This document shows positions 49,838 to 63,300 of a stretch of 64,000 nt of DNA, one piece after another (within the stretch, counting starts at the first letter, position 1; each line of letters starts with the position of its first letter). The notes beneath the pieces are model-generated. The model did not search any database. It was not told the origin of the DNA and saw only the letters and a list, made by a program, of their open reading frames with translations. The stretch comes from Solenopsis invicta (taxonomy: Eukaryota; Arthropoda; Insecta; Hymenoptera; Formicidae): positions 682,001 through 746,000 of the forward strand of contig NC_052679.1 of assembly GCF_016802725.1 (NCBI RefSeq), given 5' to 3'. The translations under genes and the position numbers were made by a program.

Positions 49838-52289
49838 CGTAAAATCGAATGATAGTAGCCGCGCACGTTATGGAAAAGAAAATAGAGACTTAGCGGATCG
49901 TTGTCTCGTGATGGTAACTTCGCTACCCGAAACCTCATTTTTACGCGCGAGAGCGTAAGCCAGAGAGCGTCGTCATGCAGTTTCGGCGGTAACCGTGTTA
50001 CATATTGCATGGTCTGCACCGGACCAAGTGCCTATGCATTTTTCATAAGTCGTCTGGTGATTCTTTCGGGGTTTATTTTACTTGCCGCTATTTCTGTCCG
50101 AGCGCACGTATGCCTCCACAAAATATTTTCCCAATTTCCACGGCAACAACTGCCCTCTGTCCCTCTCTTTCTCTCTCTCCCTCTTGCGTGTAAACGTCGG
50201 TTTATTCTTTAAATGGATCTCCGCGAGCGCGGAGTCACGAACCGCGGCAAGATTTATCACCGTGCCACCCACCTCTCCCCCCTTCCCTCTCGGATCTCCT
50301 CATTGTCAAGAGGAATTCATTCTCGCGCGATTCCGCACCTATAAGAAATGCCATCGGCATAGCCGGTCGCGCACCCTCGCCCACGCTTGCTTTTCACGTC
50401 TCTCCTCCTTCTTTCTCGCGCGATTCTCGCACTTTTGTCTGGCCCGTTCTCTTTGTTCCACCGCCCGTGAGCTCCCGACCGCATCCGTATCCCGATTTCC
50501 GCGGAATGCAGAACGTTATAACGGATCGATCGATGAGAGACGTGGCGCGTCTCTATCCACTTCCACCCGCGCCTAACTCCCTTTAATCGTCCTTGGCGCT
50601 CTCGCTCTGTCACGTTAGATTTCCCTCTCCCCCTCCCCGCTCTTATCCGGCGACCATCTGACGCTCTCTCCTTAATATCGGAGAATGGGAGAGAGATCCG
50701 AAATTCCGATAAATCCGTGTACCAATAATGTCACGTCGCGCTTGCCAACTAAATGCAAGTCGTTATCGCGTTTCGCTACTCTCGCGTCGCTTTATTGTCT
50801 CCTCTACACATCGCGCGATTACGGAAAATTACAAGTTGCTTACCAACTTTCGACGTCGAATCGTTTCCACGTTCGTCTTAACCGCTTCCGTCGCGGAGAC
50901 GGACCGCCCCCGAGATGACGAGCCGCGTCCTCTCTTTCAACTTAATCACCCTTGACGCTTTATTTCAACCTGATATTTCTCTCCCTTCCGTTTCTCCTGT
51001 CTTTGACTTCGGTTTAATATTCGACGGAGACACGTCGCGATGATGATTAATTGATCGCCATTGTGCGAAGAATGCAGATTACCGTGCTCTTTCTGCCTCG
51101 TCTCTTTTTTTCTCGTGATTTTATATTTCAGGTAAAAATACTTGTTCCAAATGACGCCGGGCACTCTTTTCTTTATCGATCGTTAGCTTTATTCCACTCG
51201 AGTCATCTTGAATATGAAGATTTAGGTCGTTGAAGTTGGAAAGTGGAGCATCAAGAACGTCGATGACTGCGATTGAAGAGATTGTGATTAAAAAGTGGAC
51301 CCAAGAGAATAACAATACAAGAGATCCACGAGGCAGATGCAACTTTGCTCATTAATATTCGACGATCGGCCGCTATTATAAACGCGGTACTCGCATTTAA
51401 TAAGATCATCCATTAATTTCATTGGTACCGTTTTCTCGTATAATTCTGTTTGCGTAGCTCCTGATGAATATCATTATGAGAGCCACGAAACCAATATTAG
51501 CGCAACTTTTCCTACTATAATTAAGATATATAAGCGACGTATAATTACACTTCACATTCACTATTGAATTTATCCCCTCGCGCTTTTTTTTTCTCCGATT
51601 CCATAACCCGGCAAATATTCCATTGATAATACGCGTGCCGCAGCTGGCGAATTGAACACCGGCGACCACCTCGTCGTGTAAGTGACGTAAAACGCTCATT
51701 AATATCGGAAAGCAGATTGCCATTATTCATCTTCCCCCTTTTTGCTTAGTCACCGTCTCCGTATCTCCGAATTTTTGCGCATGCCGTTCTAATGCCGCGT
51801 ATTAGGCAACGCGGGAAGCTGATACGGCGATTTGTTAAGAAATCGCGCGCAAATGACGCCAGCGTCAAATCGACTGATCGCGGCAATTTTGTCAGCGGCA
51901 CGCAATGCTCGTTATTCCTCGACGCTTTTTGACATTTGAAAATGAATAATCCCGTGCAGTGCTACTGGGTAGATATAAGCGTTACATAAAGTAGCGTTAC
52001 ATGAAAGTCCGCGTTAATATTCACGATTCGACGATTGAATTCGAAATGACGAGGAAGGAACTCCGCGCAATCCTTATGGAAATTGGATTTCGGTGGAATT
52101 GGCTGAAAATCTGATATATTGTACATCCTGATAAAAGTCTCTCCGTGAGCGCTCCTCCCAATATTTGATTTCTACGAGACGCTATCTCTCAAAAGTGTTT
52201 AATATCTTATTTTCAACGATGCATTCCTATTTTATTATTTACATATTAAAAAAGTTTTTACTGGCTATATTTTTAAACAAAAAACTATA

Positions 52290-52452
52290 AAGACGACGTT
52301 GATATAAGGACGCGTTTCACTTAATGCTCTCAACGTTCTTGGAATTATTTTATCCTTATTGAATATTAAACAAGGACAAATAATGCTCGCGAACGTTGCG
52401 AGCGTTAAGTGAAACGCGTCTTAAGTCAATATTGTAATGAACGTTGTTGTCT
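52290..52452. mobile_element. Palindromic MITE-like element
   Basis: The left arm GACGCGTTTCACTTAATGCTC pairs with the right arm GCGTTAAGTGAAACGCGTC. Further in are CAACGTTC / GAACGTTG and ATCCTTATT / ACAAGGA words. Outer GACGACGTT and AACGTTGTTGTC extend the pairing. The loop is AT-rich. Non-coding. Confidence 0.75.
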
Positions 52453-54189
52453 CATGTCAATTAATTCAGGATCTAGAATATGCTATTTTCAGATGTGTTT
52501 GTAGGACGTTGGGTTGAGTGGCTTAATTCTCTGAAATCGCTCTCTGAATTATTATAATAAATATCGCGCCAATGCGTAACCGTGGAAGGAACGTGTAACG
52601 CGCAAGAACACTGTAACTAACTGAATGTATGTCTGATAATGAGGTTAAGAATTTAATAGACGACAATTCGAACTAATCAAAGTGTAGATTATTGCTTCTG
52701 TACACTAGATAATGCGTCATTAACAAGATTAATCATAAAAATAATTCTTGAATTAATTAAGTAGGCGTGCATCTTACGGTCAATAATACTATCAGAGTAC
52801 CAATCAATACTGATAATATTATTGATCCCGTATGGTTAATATTGATAGATTGATTTTGAATATTGACAGTGTTCCAAATTTCTTGATTCTCGAGCATCAG
52901 TATCACAGTGTGGTAGGGATATTGACAGTAATTCATCGACTGTGTAAAGAGGACGCGTCAATATTTTCGTCAGCTCATAGTTAGACAATGAATGACATAA
53001 TCGTAGAAATAATCTTAGGTTGTAAAAATATTGATGCACACTGTCGATATTACTGATCGGAATTATTGATCGTGTAGGACCCGTTGAAAGTAAAATATTG
53101 TGATCTTAGATACTTGACAAATGGCGTCTCGCCGAGGTCAAATGGTCACTTATTGGCGGTCGTAGAGACTGTTCATCATTGGTGACAAGATATCAAACAC
53201 AACATACGAAATTTTCAGCCAATTACACCGAAATCCAATTTCTACAAGGATTGCGCGGGGTCCTTTTCAATAGAACGCGCGCGCGATGTATATAAAAAGA
53301 AAGAGGAAAAATAAAACAAGTCGAATTACCACTGCGCTATTCATTGTCGCAAAATTTACATGTTTCTCTGGACTCTTCCGCTCGACGTTATTGAAATATC
53401 CACGGGCTCATTGTGTCCCCTTATTTTGTTTGCGGTCGCGTTCGCTACGCACAAAGTCGCACAATACGCGATCAGCTGTCCACATTTGAATGCTTTTCCC
53501 TGCGGCAATTTCTCTCCGCTACCCGCCCTCGCTACCGTTCTCTTTTCCGCTCTTCTTTCCTTTTTCCCTAATGTGAGGCTGCGCGCTTGCAATAATCGGA
53601 AATAGCCGCGGCGAGCCTTGTTGAAATTCCGAGCGGCGTGCTCGCGTCGAGTGTATTCGAATTTTACTCGTTACCCGTATTATCGTGACGTTACTTTGCC
53701 AACGGAATAATGGAGCCGCAGAGGAGGAGCAATGCGACAAAGGAAACTGCTTTCGAGGGAACCCGCCCCGAACGGGGATGCTCCCTTCCGTGATTCGTAT
53801 GTCTTCATTGTTCGCACTATAACAATTTATTCGTAGTCCAAGTCCTGCATGCTCTCTAGCTAAAAATGTAATTCGCCACGTGTCCAGTCTCCTTGAAAGC
53901 TACGACTGCTCGAACTGCTAGACATCTACTGTTACATTAGCATCGAGATTCTCGAAATCGGATCGTAAACGAAGACGGAGGGATCGATTCACCAACGGGG
54001 AACGAGAACCGATCTTCTCCGAAAGAGCGAGAGATACGTACAGTGTAGAGAGAAAGAGATCAGTATAGAGTGAGAGAGTAGAAAAGAAGTGGTGGACTAG
54101 CTCTTCGACACGAGAGAAAGATCTCTTCAAAAATATTCGCAAATCTCAACATCACCGACGCCTCGCTCCTCGTTCACGTTATTGCCTAT

Positions 54190-54195
54190 TTTATT
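54190..54195 (-). promoter_or_regulatory. Candidate poly(A) signal of Frequenin
   Basis: TTTATT on the plus strand (AATAAA on the minus strand) lies about 180 bases after the Frequenin stop. It is the nearest canonical hexamer I found downstream. Confidence 0.35.
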
Positions 54196-54375
54196 CACAC
54201 GTGCATGCCAAACCGCGCGGATGTGGACTTGCCTTTTCTCCCAAGGTCTTTTCTCGTCGGCCGATTATCGAGACGAGCGGCTCGCCCAGCTCGACGTCAC
54301 ACATAATTACGATAATGACGACGTGGAGACTCCCGTTTTCGAAGGATCGTGTGCCGCCTGTGATGAAAATTGGGG

Positions 54376-57300
54376 TTACTCGCCACCCAGCGAGAGCGCC
54401 TGGACGATCCTCGGGTCGGCCTTGCTACCCTCCCGGAATTCCTCGAGCGTGAGCTTGTCGTCGTGGTTTTTGTCCATCTGGTCGAAGATTTTGTCGACCC
54501 TTTTCTGTGGAGTGTTCTCGTCCTCGGCTTGCGGCTGCTGTCCCTGGAACATCCGACGTTGTTCTCCGCTTAGAGTTCCGCTGATCAATGGGAGACTATC
54601 AAATTGCCACTATACTCTTACTACAGTGGGCTAAAATACCTCTTTATTGCACGTTACGAGACTATAAATAGCATGCCATTCTTCAAACTAGAAAGAAAAT
54701 ACCGAACCAATTTTTTTCCCGATAAAATAGCTTCTATAACCAAATATGAATGTAATTATATATAAAATGTATGCACGTATATATATTTTTTCTTAAATAA
54801 TTTCTGTTTGTGTATACGAGAAAAATAATAAAAAAGATTAAAAAATAATTACAAGGCTAACTTTAGTAATGTTCTTTTTAATATCAAGTGAAGTTTGAGG
54901 AAAATAAAAAAAATTGCCTTTATATATTCATATACATATAATATACAATAATAATTATAATAATAATAAATTTCAAACTTACAGTACAATTGTTAATAAT
55001 AATAAAAATATAATATATAATAATAATAATAAAATTGTATACGTAATTATACGTAGAATATTGCATAACGTAATTTTACTTTTTTAAACAAAATGTGAAA
55101 GTTATTTTCTAATTAGTTTTCTTATTATTTTTCTTAAATATATAAACATTATACAAGAGAAAGAAAAAGAAAAGATATCCGCATATACTTTTATCTATAA
55201 TTATATACATTTATATATTTAATTATGTATAGAGACTCTTATTGAATAAAAAACGTTAATTAGTTGGAAAATGTCTGCCTCTTGTTAAAAATTTATTACC
55301 ACTTGTGACATATAGAAAATTTAATTCCCATTATCGTGAGATTTTATCGTTACTACGACAACGCGCAGAAAATGTGATGAGAGATTTCACTATTCGTTAA
55401 TACTTTATTGCCCGAAACCCATTACTGATAGTGCTGAGAGATGATGATTCACGATATTGATTTTTAATGCATTCGTTTGATCCCATGGGTTTTAATTGAT
55501 ATCGGTTGATCCGCGCTAATTCTCTACATTGCGATTTGGCTTTATCAATTGCGTTCAATCGCATTACACAGCTTGATCGGGTTTATTGTTTTAAAGTCGA
55601 CCGTCAAAGTTTCATGCGCTTTTGTCGACTGCCGACCTGCATGGTTATGGATTATCATGTGCATGCCCCGCGGGTATGCATATAATATGTCACTGTATTT
55701 CTCTTGGATATTAATATTAACGAGACTTCGAGGTGATTAATGGCGAACCATTGTCGCGAGACGGATTTGCCGCGGTCGCGTCGAATTTTACCTTAAAATC
55801 TGCATGGGCGCGCGATATCCGCATAAAACAACCTTATGAAGCGTTGAGATATTTTACCAGACCTCTCGAGGGTTTTTGCTGCATATTCTGCGAGTTTTTC
55901 GCATCTCGGTGGAAGTAACGTAGTTTTCATGTAAAGTTTTGACTCAAAGTGCGTAATCATGAATGTGCGCGACTTTGTAATTTAATTAGTGTCACAGAGA
56001 AAACTGCACGCAATTCGCCAGATAGTGTAGATTTCTTACGCATTTTAAGGCGTGCAATCTCAAATAAAAGGAAATTAAATCCACACGCGAAAAATACGGA
56101 TTTTTTTTTAACCGTTTAATCTTGTTGCATTACCAAAATAATTATGTAGGACGCTCAAGCATGATGAGCGATGCTGTAAAAAGTTTGATTATTCTAACAA
56201 CCAACTTGAACGTTCTACATAATTAATTTTCATGGTTCAACGAAATAATATTTTCAGATTAAACTTACATTTTTAGCAAAATTGTTTACAAAATTGTTCT
56301 TTCCATGTGTACTTATAATTTATTCTTTATTGAATCAATTCAACTCGATATCGATCTTAAAACATAATATGATTTAATAAAGCTATCTTGAGAATCAATT
56401 TAATATTTGTAATGTTATATCTGTCGCGATTTAAGTGAGAAACTCAAATGAACTTTGTCTTAAAATAAAGCTTGAATTTTTTGTTTCTTCTGATTTAATA
56501 ATCGAATCTAAAGAGAGACGTGATTGGAGAAAAGATTGCATTTAAATAACTCCAGTTTTAATGTTGAGAAGTTGCACGATGATTTATATGGACAACTGGA
56601 TTTGAGTTTAAAAAACAGATTTTTAAAAAGTGACAACAAGAAATTGTAGAACACTACTTTTTGTTTTCATTTTTGTACAGCAATAATGTTGGACAATAAT
56701 ATTCTTACATTGCATAGCAATCAGTAAACAATTCACGATTATTTGGAAATCAATTTGCTGTTTGCAAACGTATATCAACGGCAATCAAATGAGTATTTGA
56801 TTGCCGTTGATATACATATGTTTTAAAGAGAATAAAGTTTATCTTCTTTTTAATCGGAAAGCATTTATGGAAATAAATTTGTCTTTATTATTTTCTTCTA
56901 TGTTTTTGCGGAAAACCTCAAAATTATGAGATGTAATTTCAATAAATCGATAAAAAGACATGAAATTAAATTATGATATTTTTTGCAATGATTTAAATTG
57001 TTCTGATTTACTTGCGATTAAAAATTAGAATATTTATAAATCATATTTTGTAAGTTTAAGAAAATTATTTATTTTTATTGTTTTTAGTAAAAATTTAAGA
57101 AAAAATATTAATAATAACCAATTAATTTATACGTCATTGTTTCAATTAAAACAAAAATAAATTTTTTAATTTAAAAGTTTCTTGTAAATTCAGTTTTCAT
57201 CAAGCATTCAAATTTTTAAAAATACTTATACTGTTTTTGGAACGTAAAAATTTACAGAAAAATAATAAAAAAAATTAATTTTTAGTTTTAATAATATAAT

Positions 57301-60300
57301 AGTTTAACTTACAATTAGTTATTAGTACAAATATGATAGCAAATTTTAATTATTACACATAGATTATTTCATATTTAGTTATGTGTTATATCAAATAAAT
57401 TACCACATACTTATTGAAAAAGAATTTTTGTAATAACGGGTCTTCAGATGCTCTCAATATCGAGTAGGAATCGTTATCTTAGACGATGCTTAGGCGAGTC
57501 CGTAAAGTGCGCGATATAGCATTGTATAAAAGATAATATTTGTTAAAGTTACCAATTTGAAATAACGGAATATTTTTAGTTCTTAATATGTTAGGTGTTC
57601 AAGACGACACTAGATGTGAGTACGTGACTTTGGCGCTTGTGTCGAATGTTGAAATGTTGTGTAACGTGTCACCACGTTATTATCCTTTGAAACGTTTGAT
57701 CGTTTTCGATTGTTACAGTTCACGATTGCCGTTTCGAATTAATTAACGATTAATTAACTCCCATTAATGACTTGCATGTATCACACCTATTGGCAATAAT
57801 TACTTAGCAGATTCTCGCGCGATTCACTGAAGTACTGAATTTAAAATCGGAATTGTAATGGAGAACAGAAATTATTTTAACTGCTCCTATATTCTTTACC
57901 ATTCCGTTGCGATACTTAATTAATAATTACTCTCTTAACGTCACTTGTGGATTACATCATTTCGCATCGCGTTTTGTGACTTATTCGCGAATTCTAAAGC
58001 AAAAATTTTATTATTATCGGATTGAGAGCGCAGAGTTATATGCGAGAACGATCAGTACGAACGATTCAATTAATGGGGACTCGCTACATATCAATCGTTA
58101 ATTAACTCGCGATGCATCGAACTAAATATTCAGCTTTTGTATATATAATAAATTTTTTATTGTATAACATATTTTTTAATAATGGATTTTATAATTCAAT
58201 TTTACACAGACGAATTGTTCGCGTACTTGGAGCTTTTTTGGAATGACCTGATCAGGACCTTGACACCAATAATTGGATTCTTAATCTGAAATATTTGGCA
58301 TCTCGATACCAAAATGAAAGAAAGTAACGCAGACATTGCGACAAGTTAAAAAGTTAATGTGCGGCGAATTTTATGTATAAGAGAAATGTGATTCAAAGAA
58401 CAAAGTATCGCGAAACGGTTCGTCGTGTCTCAACTACTTTTAACTTCGGGAGTGCCGTAGAAAGTGTCTCGTGATCGTCGTGTTCCTTATTATGTTGAAT
58501 AATTAATTTGCGGGTGATTATAAGTAATAGTACTTTCGCGAGTGTTGTGACTGAAGAATGAGAAGAAGAGGCTTAGACGGTATTGAACGTAACAACGGAG
58601 AGTAACGTGGCGTGAGTGTATTATTTATACATTAAATTTATTTAAAGAGGAATTAGAGAAAAACATTTTTCTATATAAAATTTTATAATGAAATATACTT
58701 GAAAAAAATATATTTTTTATAGTTATTAAATTTTTTCAAGCAATTTTTTAAAGATGATTATAAAATTTTATGCGTTTAATTATTATTTGTCATTAATCTT
58801 CCTCGTTTATTTGAATAATTTAAATAAAAATGAAAACGAGAGAGAAAAAATTTTATTTATATTTATTTATAATAATATATTATAATTTTATTTTTATTAT
58901 TATAATATTTATTATAATATTTTGTTTACACAAGAAGTTATACTTTCAAGAAGCTTTTTAAAAATTATATAAATATTTTATTATTATAAATATTAAGTAG
59001 AAATAGAATTTTATATGTACGATAATTATTTTTATATATCTATATTGCGTTTATGTTACTATAATTTAAATCTTATGTTTATATTTTACAGATCAATGTA
59101 ATTTCAACGTAACAACTTTGTTGCTGCGCATCGTATTGGTAAGTGATAAATTAATCTTCAGTAAAGACTCGAAAAATTCTATCCAATATGATATACGTAT
59201 ATGTATGTCGTATTGATATACATAATTAATACGTATTAAATTAAAAACCAGTTAACAAATGTGCTAGTCATTATTAATTGTACACAGAAAGAATGAATGG
59301 TTTTGTTAAATTATTTAAAAATTTAGCTGGATACAGATCTGAAAATAATTCTTTGTTAGACTATTAAAATAGTTATGTAAGAACTCAAGCTGGTTGCTAG
59401 AATGTCAAAATTTTTTGCAGCGTTACTTATGCTCGAGCGTCCTTTATAATTATTTTTGATAATCCAACAAAAAATTACTTTTACATCTGCAATTAGCTAA
59501 ATTTTTAGTCACTTCAACAAAACCATTTCTGCCTTGTACTTATTTTTATTCGTCAATTTTAATTTATATAATCTACTTATCTATCTACTATTCATTTATC
59601 TGCATTGATATTATATCAGTTAAAACAAAGTGTAAAATGACGTGAAAAAATAACATTTCAATTTCGAATAATCGCGGGACAGCGTATCAAACGCTTAATA
59701 ATCATATATCAAACGCGTTTAGTGATTTCGTAAACATGAATAATTGTTTTGCTTCCATCCAAATGCTCTCATTTTATCTCTAATCAAAATATGGCACCTC
59801 ATCTAAAATATGAAACGTCATCCTGGGTATCTCTAAGTGATATTCAAGGCGAGATTCAAGAGTAACGGTTATATGTAAATACGGGCTTTAAAGTTTTAGT
59901 AGATGTTACAACCGGCGAAAGATTAGAGTGCGCGTTGCACAGTACGAGGCATTGTAACTCAAAAGAAGCGTACATCGCGCTTGTCAGGAGCAATAGCGAA
60001 GTGGAGGTGACGTTATAGTTTACGTTGCTAACTCGCTTGTATAATAGCATGTATTGCTCGGAAACTGCGGAAGAAGATTATAACTTCTGCTAGGTTACAC
60101 GTAACGCGCTTCGTTCGGATAAAATATCGACTTGATATTAAGCACGTTTGCGCGCGATGCATTTACAATTGCATCGCAGATAGCTAGTTGTTAAACAAGC
60201 ACGAAAATGTTGTGTGCTATCGTGACCTTATTTACAGACGATGAATAAGGGAAGTGCACTGAAACGCGAAATAAACGAAACACGATCATAGATATCAAAT

Positions 60301-63300
60301 AAACAAATAAGTAATAGAATACTGAGATAATACAGCATTCCAGAGTTAAGAACGTTACTTTATTAAAGCAAAGTGTATTACCGTTACTTTTTTCAAAAGC
60401 CTCGTTACTGTTATTCGTAAATTTCAAAAGTAACACGTTACCGTTATTATTACTTGAAAGTAACAATTTGTTACTTTTTTGTTATTTTTTTACGAGATTT
60501 TGGCGACTTATTCTCTTTTTTTAAAATAGCATCCAATTTTTTATAAAAGATGATCTAAATGTATATATTGTTCATTTCTAAAGTAACTTTAAAAATAACA
60601 ATAAAATTTTATTATTATAAAAGTGCTCGACGTTACCGTTACCGTTGCAGACAGAAAAAAGAAATAATTGTTACTAAAAAAAGTAATTGTAACCGAAATT
60701 ATAAAAAACTCGTTACTTCCCAGTCAAGATTGTTCAGTTTTTCCGTTTTATCGAACAGCATACTATTGACAGTTGAAATACTTAACAAATTTCTAATTGT
60801 CATCAAATTCACGTGACGTCAATAAAGCAGAGAGTTATTTTAAGAAAATCCTTGGATAGACATTGATAGGAAAAGCGTATTAGGTCTCAACTCAATTAGG
60901 AAAAGAGCAACAAAACGTTTCACGTTTCGAAAACTTCTTCGCGGGTTAACAAGTAATTTGAAAAGGATGCACTTACAACCATCTGATATATCGCGTCGAC
61001 TATATTGTACATCTCGTCCCTTGTGATGAAGCCGTCATTGTCCACGTCATACAAACGAAAGGCCCCTGGAAAAGAGATAGGAAAAGGGAGAAAAACGCGT
61101 TTGACTTCTGCTACTGAAATTCCTGGAGAGTACACAAAATCCGAAGGTGCGCTTTGTTCGTATGAGAAACCGGTATCTTTCGTTTCATGCACGACTTCGC
61201 AAGCTTGTAAGTTCTATTTTCTCCGATGATATCCCGACCGCAACATTCTCGGCGAGGCTTTCATTCTTTGCTTTTGTCCGAATTGTGATCATTCATCGAT
61301 AGTTCTCTCTCGAAGAGAACAATCGAGATTATCTCTTACGTTGCGATTGTCTTTCATAAGTCATTTCAAATTTTGTGTATAATTACAGTATACAAATACT
61401 TTCTGGGTATGAAATTGAAAAAAGCGTATTATTAACAATCAAATTTAAAAATTATCTCATTTTAATTGAATGCAATTTTATTAACATTTGTGTTTGTTTT
61501 CATCATATTGGAGAAAAATGAAAGCATCTTCAATAGAGATATTTATTTTTAAAATATGTATCTGTAAAGAATACTATCTAAAATAAATATTTTGTGTAGT
61601 GAATATAAGAAAAGCAAATAGTATTTAACATTTATATATTATACAGTATATTATATTTAATATATAATATACATTTATTTGAAATAAGATTTATTTTATA
61701 TTTTAATATATTGAGGATAAATAAATTTTTCTTATTTTCTGTTTGTTTACTCACTACATATTTTCTATTTCTTAAGAAAACAAAATTTATATTACTAGAC
61801 AAAACAGGCGCGCGCTACAAGACCTATATTACATAATTTCATACAAATCACAAATTGAATATTACATTATTAACCCCTCAATATAAATAATCAAAATACT
61901 TGATCCCCCCGTGAACGGCTGTCATTTACGAAGTAAGCGTTGAATGTGAACCAATCAGCACATTGGAAAAGCGACAACAATAAATTTCGAAATTTCGAGT
62001 TTTTTGTAGATACATTTTTAAGTGAAAAATATTTCTATCACTATTTTTTCTTTCAATTAACTTCTTTCAATTACTTTAATTTGATTTCAATTAACGGCTA
62101 GTTTTCATCGACTTTATGGAAATGTAAAAGTTAAGTTGCGTCGCCAACACCAATTCTGACTTTTTGTGCAGTGTTACTATAGCGGCGAACTTTTTACTTT
62201 CCCAGACAAAATTGAGTTTGAATTATTGACTTAATCACGTTAGGTAAATCAAAGAGAACTCGCTGCGCGATCCCGGCGATTGTCCGCGACGTGTCTAAAG
62301 TAGATGGGTAAACAAAGTAGCGCACGGGGGAGAACCCTTTCAAATTCGAGTAGGTGAGTTTTTTGTGGGAAATAAAGGACGAGGTACTCACAGTGAAGCT
62401 TTTCGTCCAGGTTGCCGCGCGACGTCACCGAGAGCGCTCTTATGAACTCCTCGAACTCTATCGTGCCGTCCTGAAACAACAATCCGACGTATCCTTATTT
62501 TGTCGCACGCGAAATGCTCCCTCCTATCGATCGCGGTATATATTCGAGGATCACTTTGCGATCGCGTTTCTTTAAAGGCGAATAGCTATCGGCTGCCAGT
62601 CTGGCAATTGTGTCGGCCGATACATTGTGCAAATAGTTTTCTCTCTCCCGGGTATTCGTATTTTTCTCTCGGGCCGCAAATCGAATAGTCTCGCGAGAGA
62701 AATCCAAGGCAAATTTCCGTCTCAGATATTTTTCTCAATATTTTCAGTAAACATACTCGACTTCGCGGCGCGAATGCCAATGCTCGCGCGATCGTTTGCG
62801 AAGCGAATCGCGATCGCCAATATCGGATTATCTCTGGTCTGACGCGTGAATTTGTTCAGCGCGTGCAATGCAAATTAAGAGTCTGATCTTATCTAATGTC
62901 AAGCTTCACCGAGCGATTAAATAACGGATAATAAAGATGTTGCGAGGGGTAGCGGCATATAGCAATCGAGGGGGAGGAAAAATAATTTGAGTAAGAGATA
63001 GTCGTGAACGCGCATCGCGTGATCGTCGCTCCTGCACGCGAACGCCGAATATCCGACGAACGCGAATTTGAAAAGCATGTGGTTTCGCGAGAAGCGACGA
63101 GTCTACATACGTGACAAGAAAAAACTCACGGCATTCTCGTCGAAGACTCTGAAGACGAGGGAGGCAAACTTTGACGGGTCACCCTGAGGGAAGAACTGCT
63201 TGTAGATCTTTATGAAGCCCTGAAATCACGCGAGCGCTGTATATAGTACGAGCTTTTTTACCTACTGTATTGATTATTGAGGGTGATTAACCCTTTCCTC

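Larger units (their letters stand above)
35653..54375. other. Intergenic 18.7 kb between Myb-like gene and Frequenin
   Basis: The first part is presumably the Myb-like 3' UTR (AATAAA words at about 36986 and 37190). After that no gene is supportable. CpG-rich blocks occur at 37.2-39.4, 40.5-44.7, 46.0-46.7, 50.0-51.0 and 53.3-54.2 kb, with AT-rich DNA between. Microsatellites and inverted-repeat elements are listed separately. Two isolated exon-like stretches, 46610-46697 (+) and 51266-51142 (-), have splice signals but no recognisable protein. Confidence 0.55.
54544..60976 (-). other. Last intron of Frequenin (6.4 kb)
   Basis: Mostly AT-rich non-coding DNA between the EF3 exon and the final EF4 exon. 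It holds an AT/TAA-rich stretch at 54.7-55.2 kb, a perfect short hairpin at 56770-56815, a possible inverted-repeat element at 56.09-56.32 kb, a palindromic element at 59281-59538 and GTTAC-rich repeat sequence at 60.34-60.74 kb. No alternative coding exon was recognised. Confidence 0.7.

Noticed and set aside
50082..50576. 164-codon plus-strand ORF
   Set aside because: Ser/Phe/Arg-rich, composition-driven in a CpG- and pyrimidine-rich block; no domain, and an overlapping antisense ORF is equally long.
52778..53077. ATTGATC-rich stretch as an inverted-repeat transposon
   Set aside because: The ends match only weakly and the words are short and AT-rich. No defined borders.
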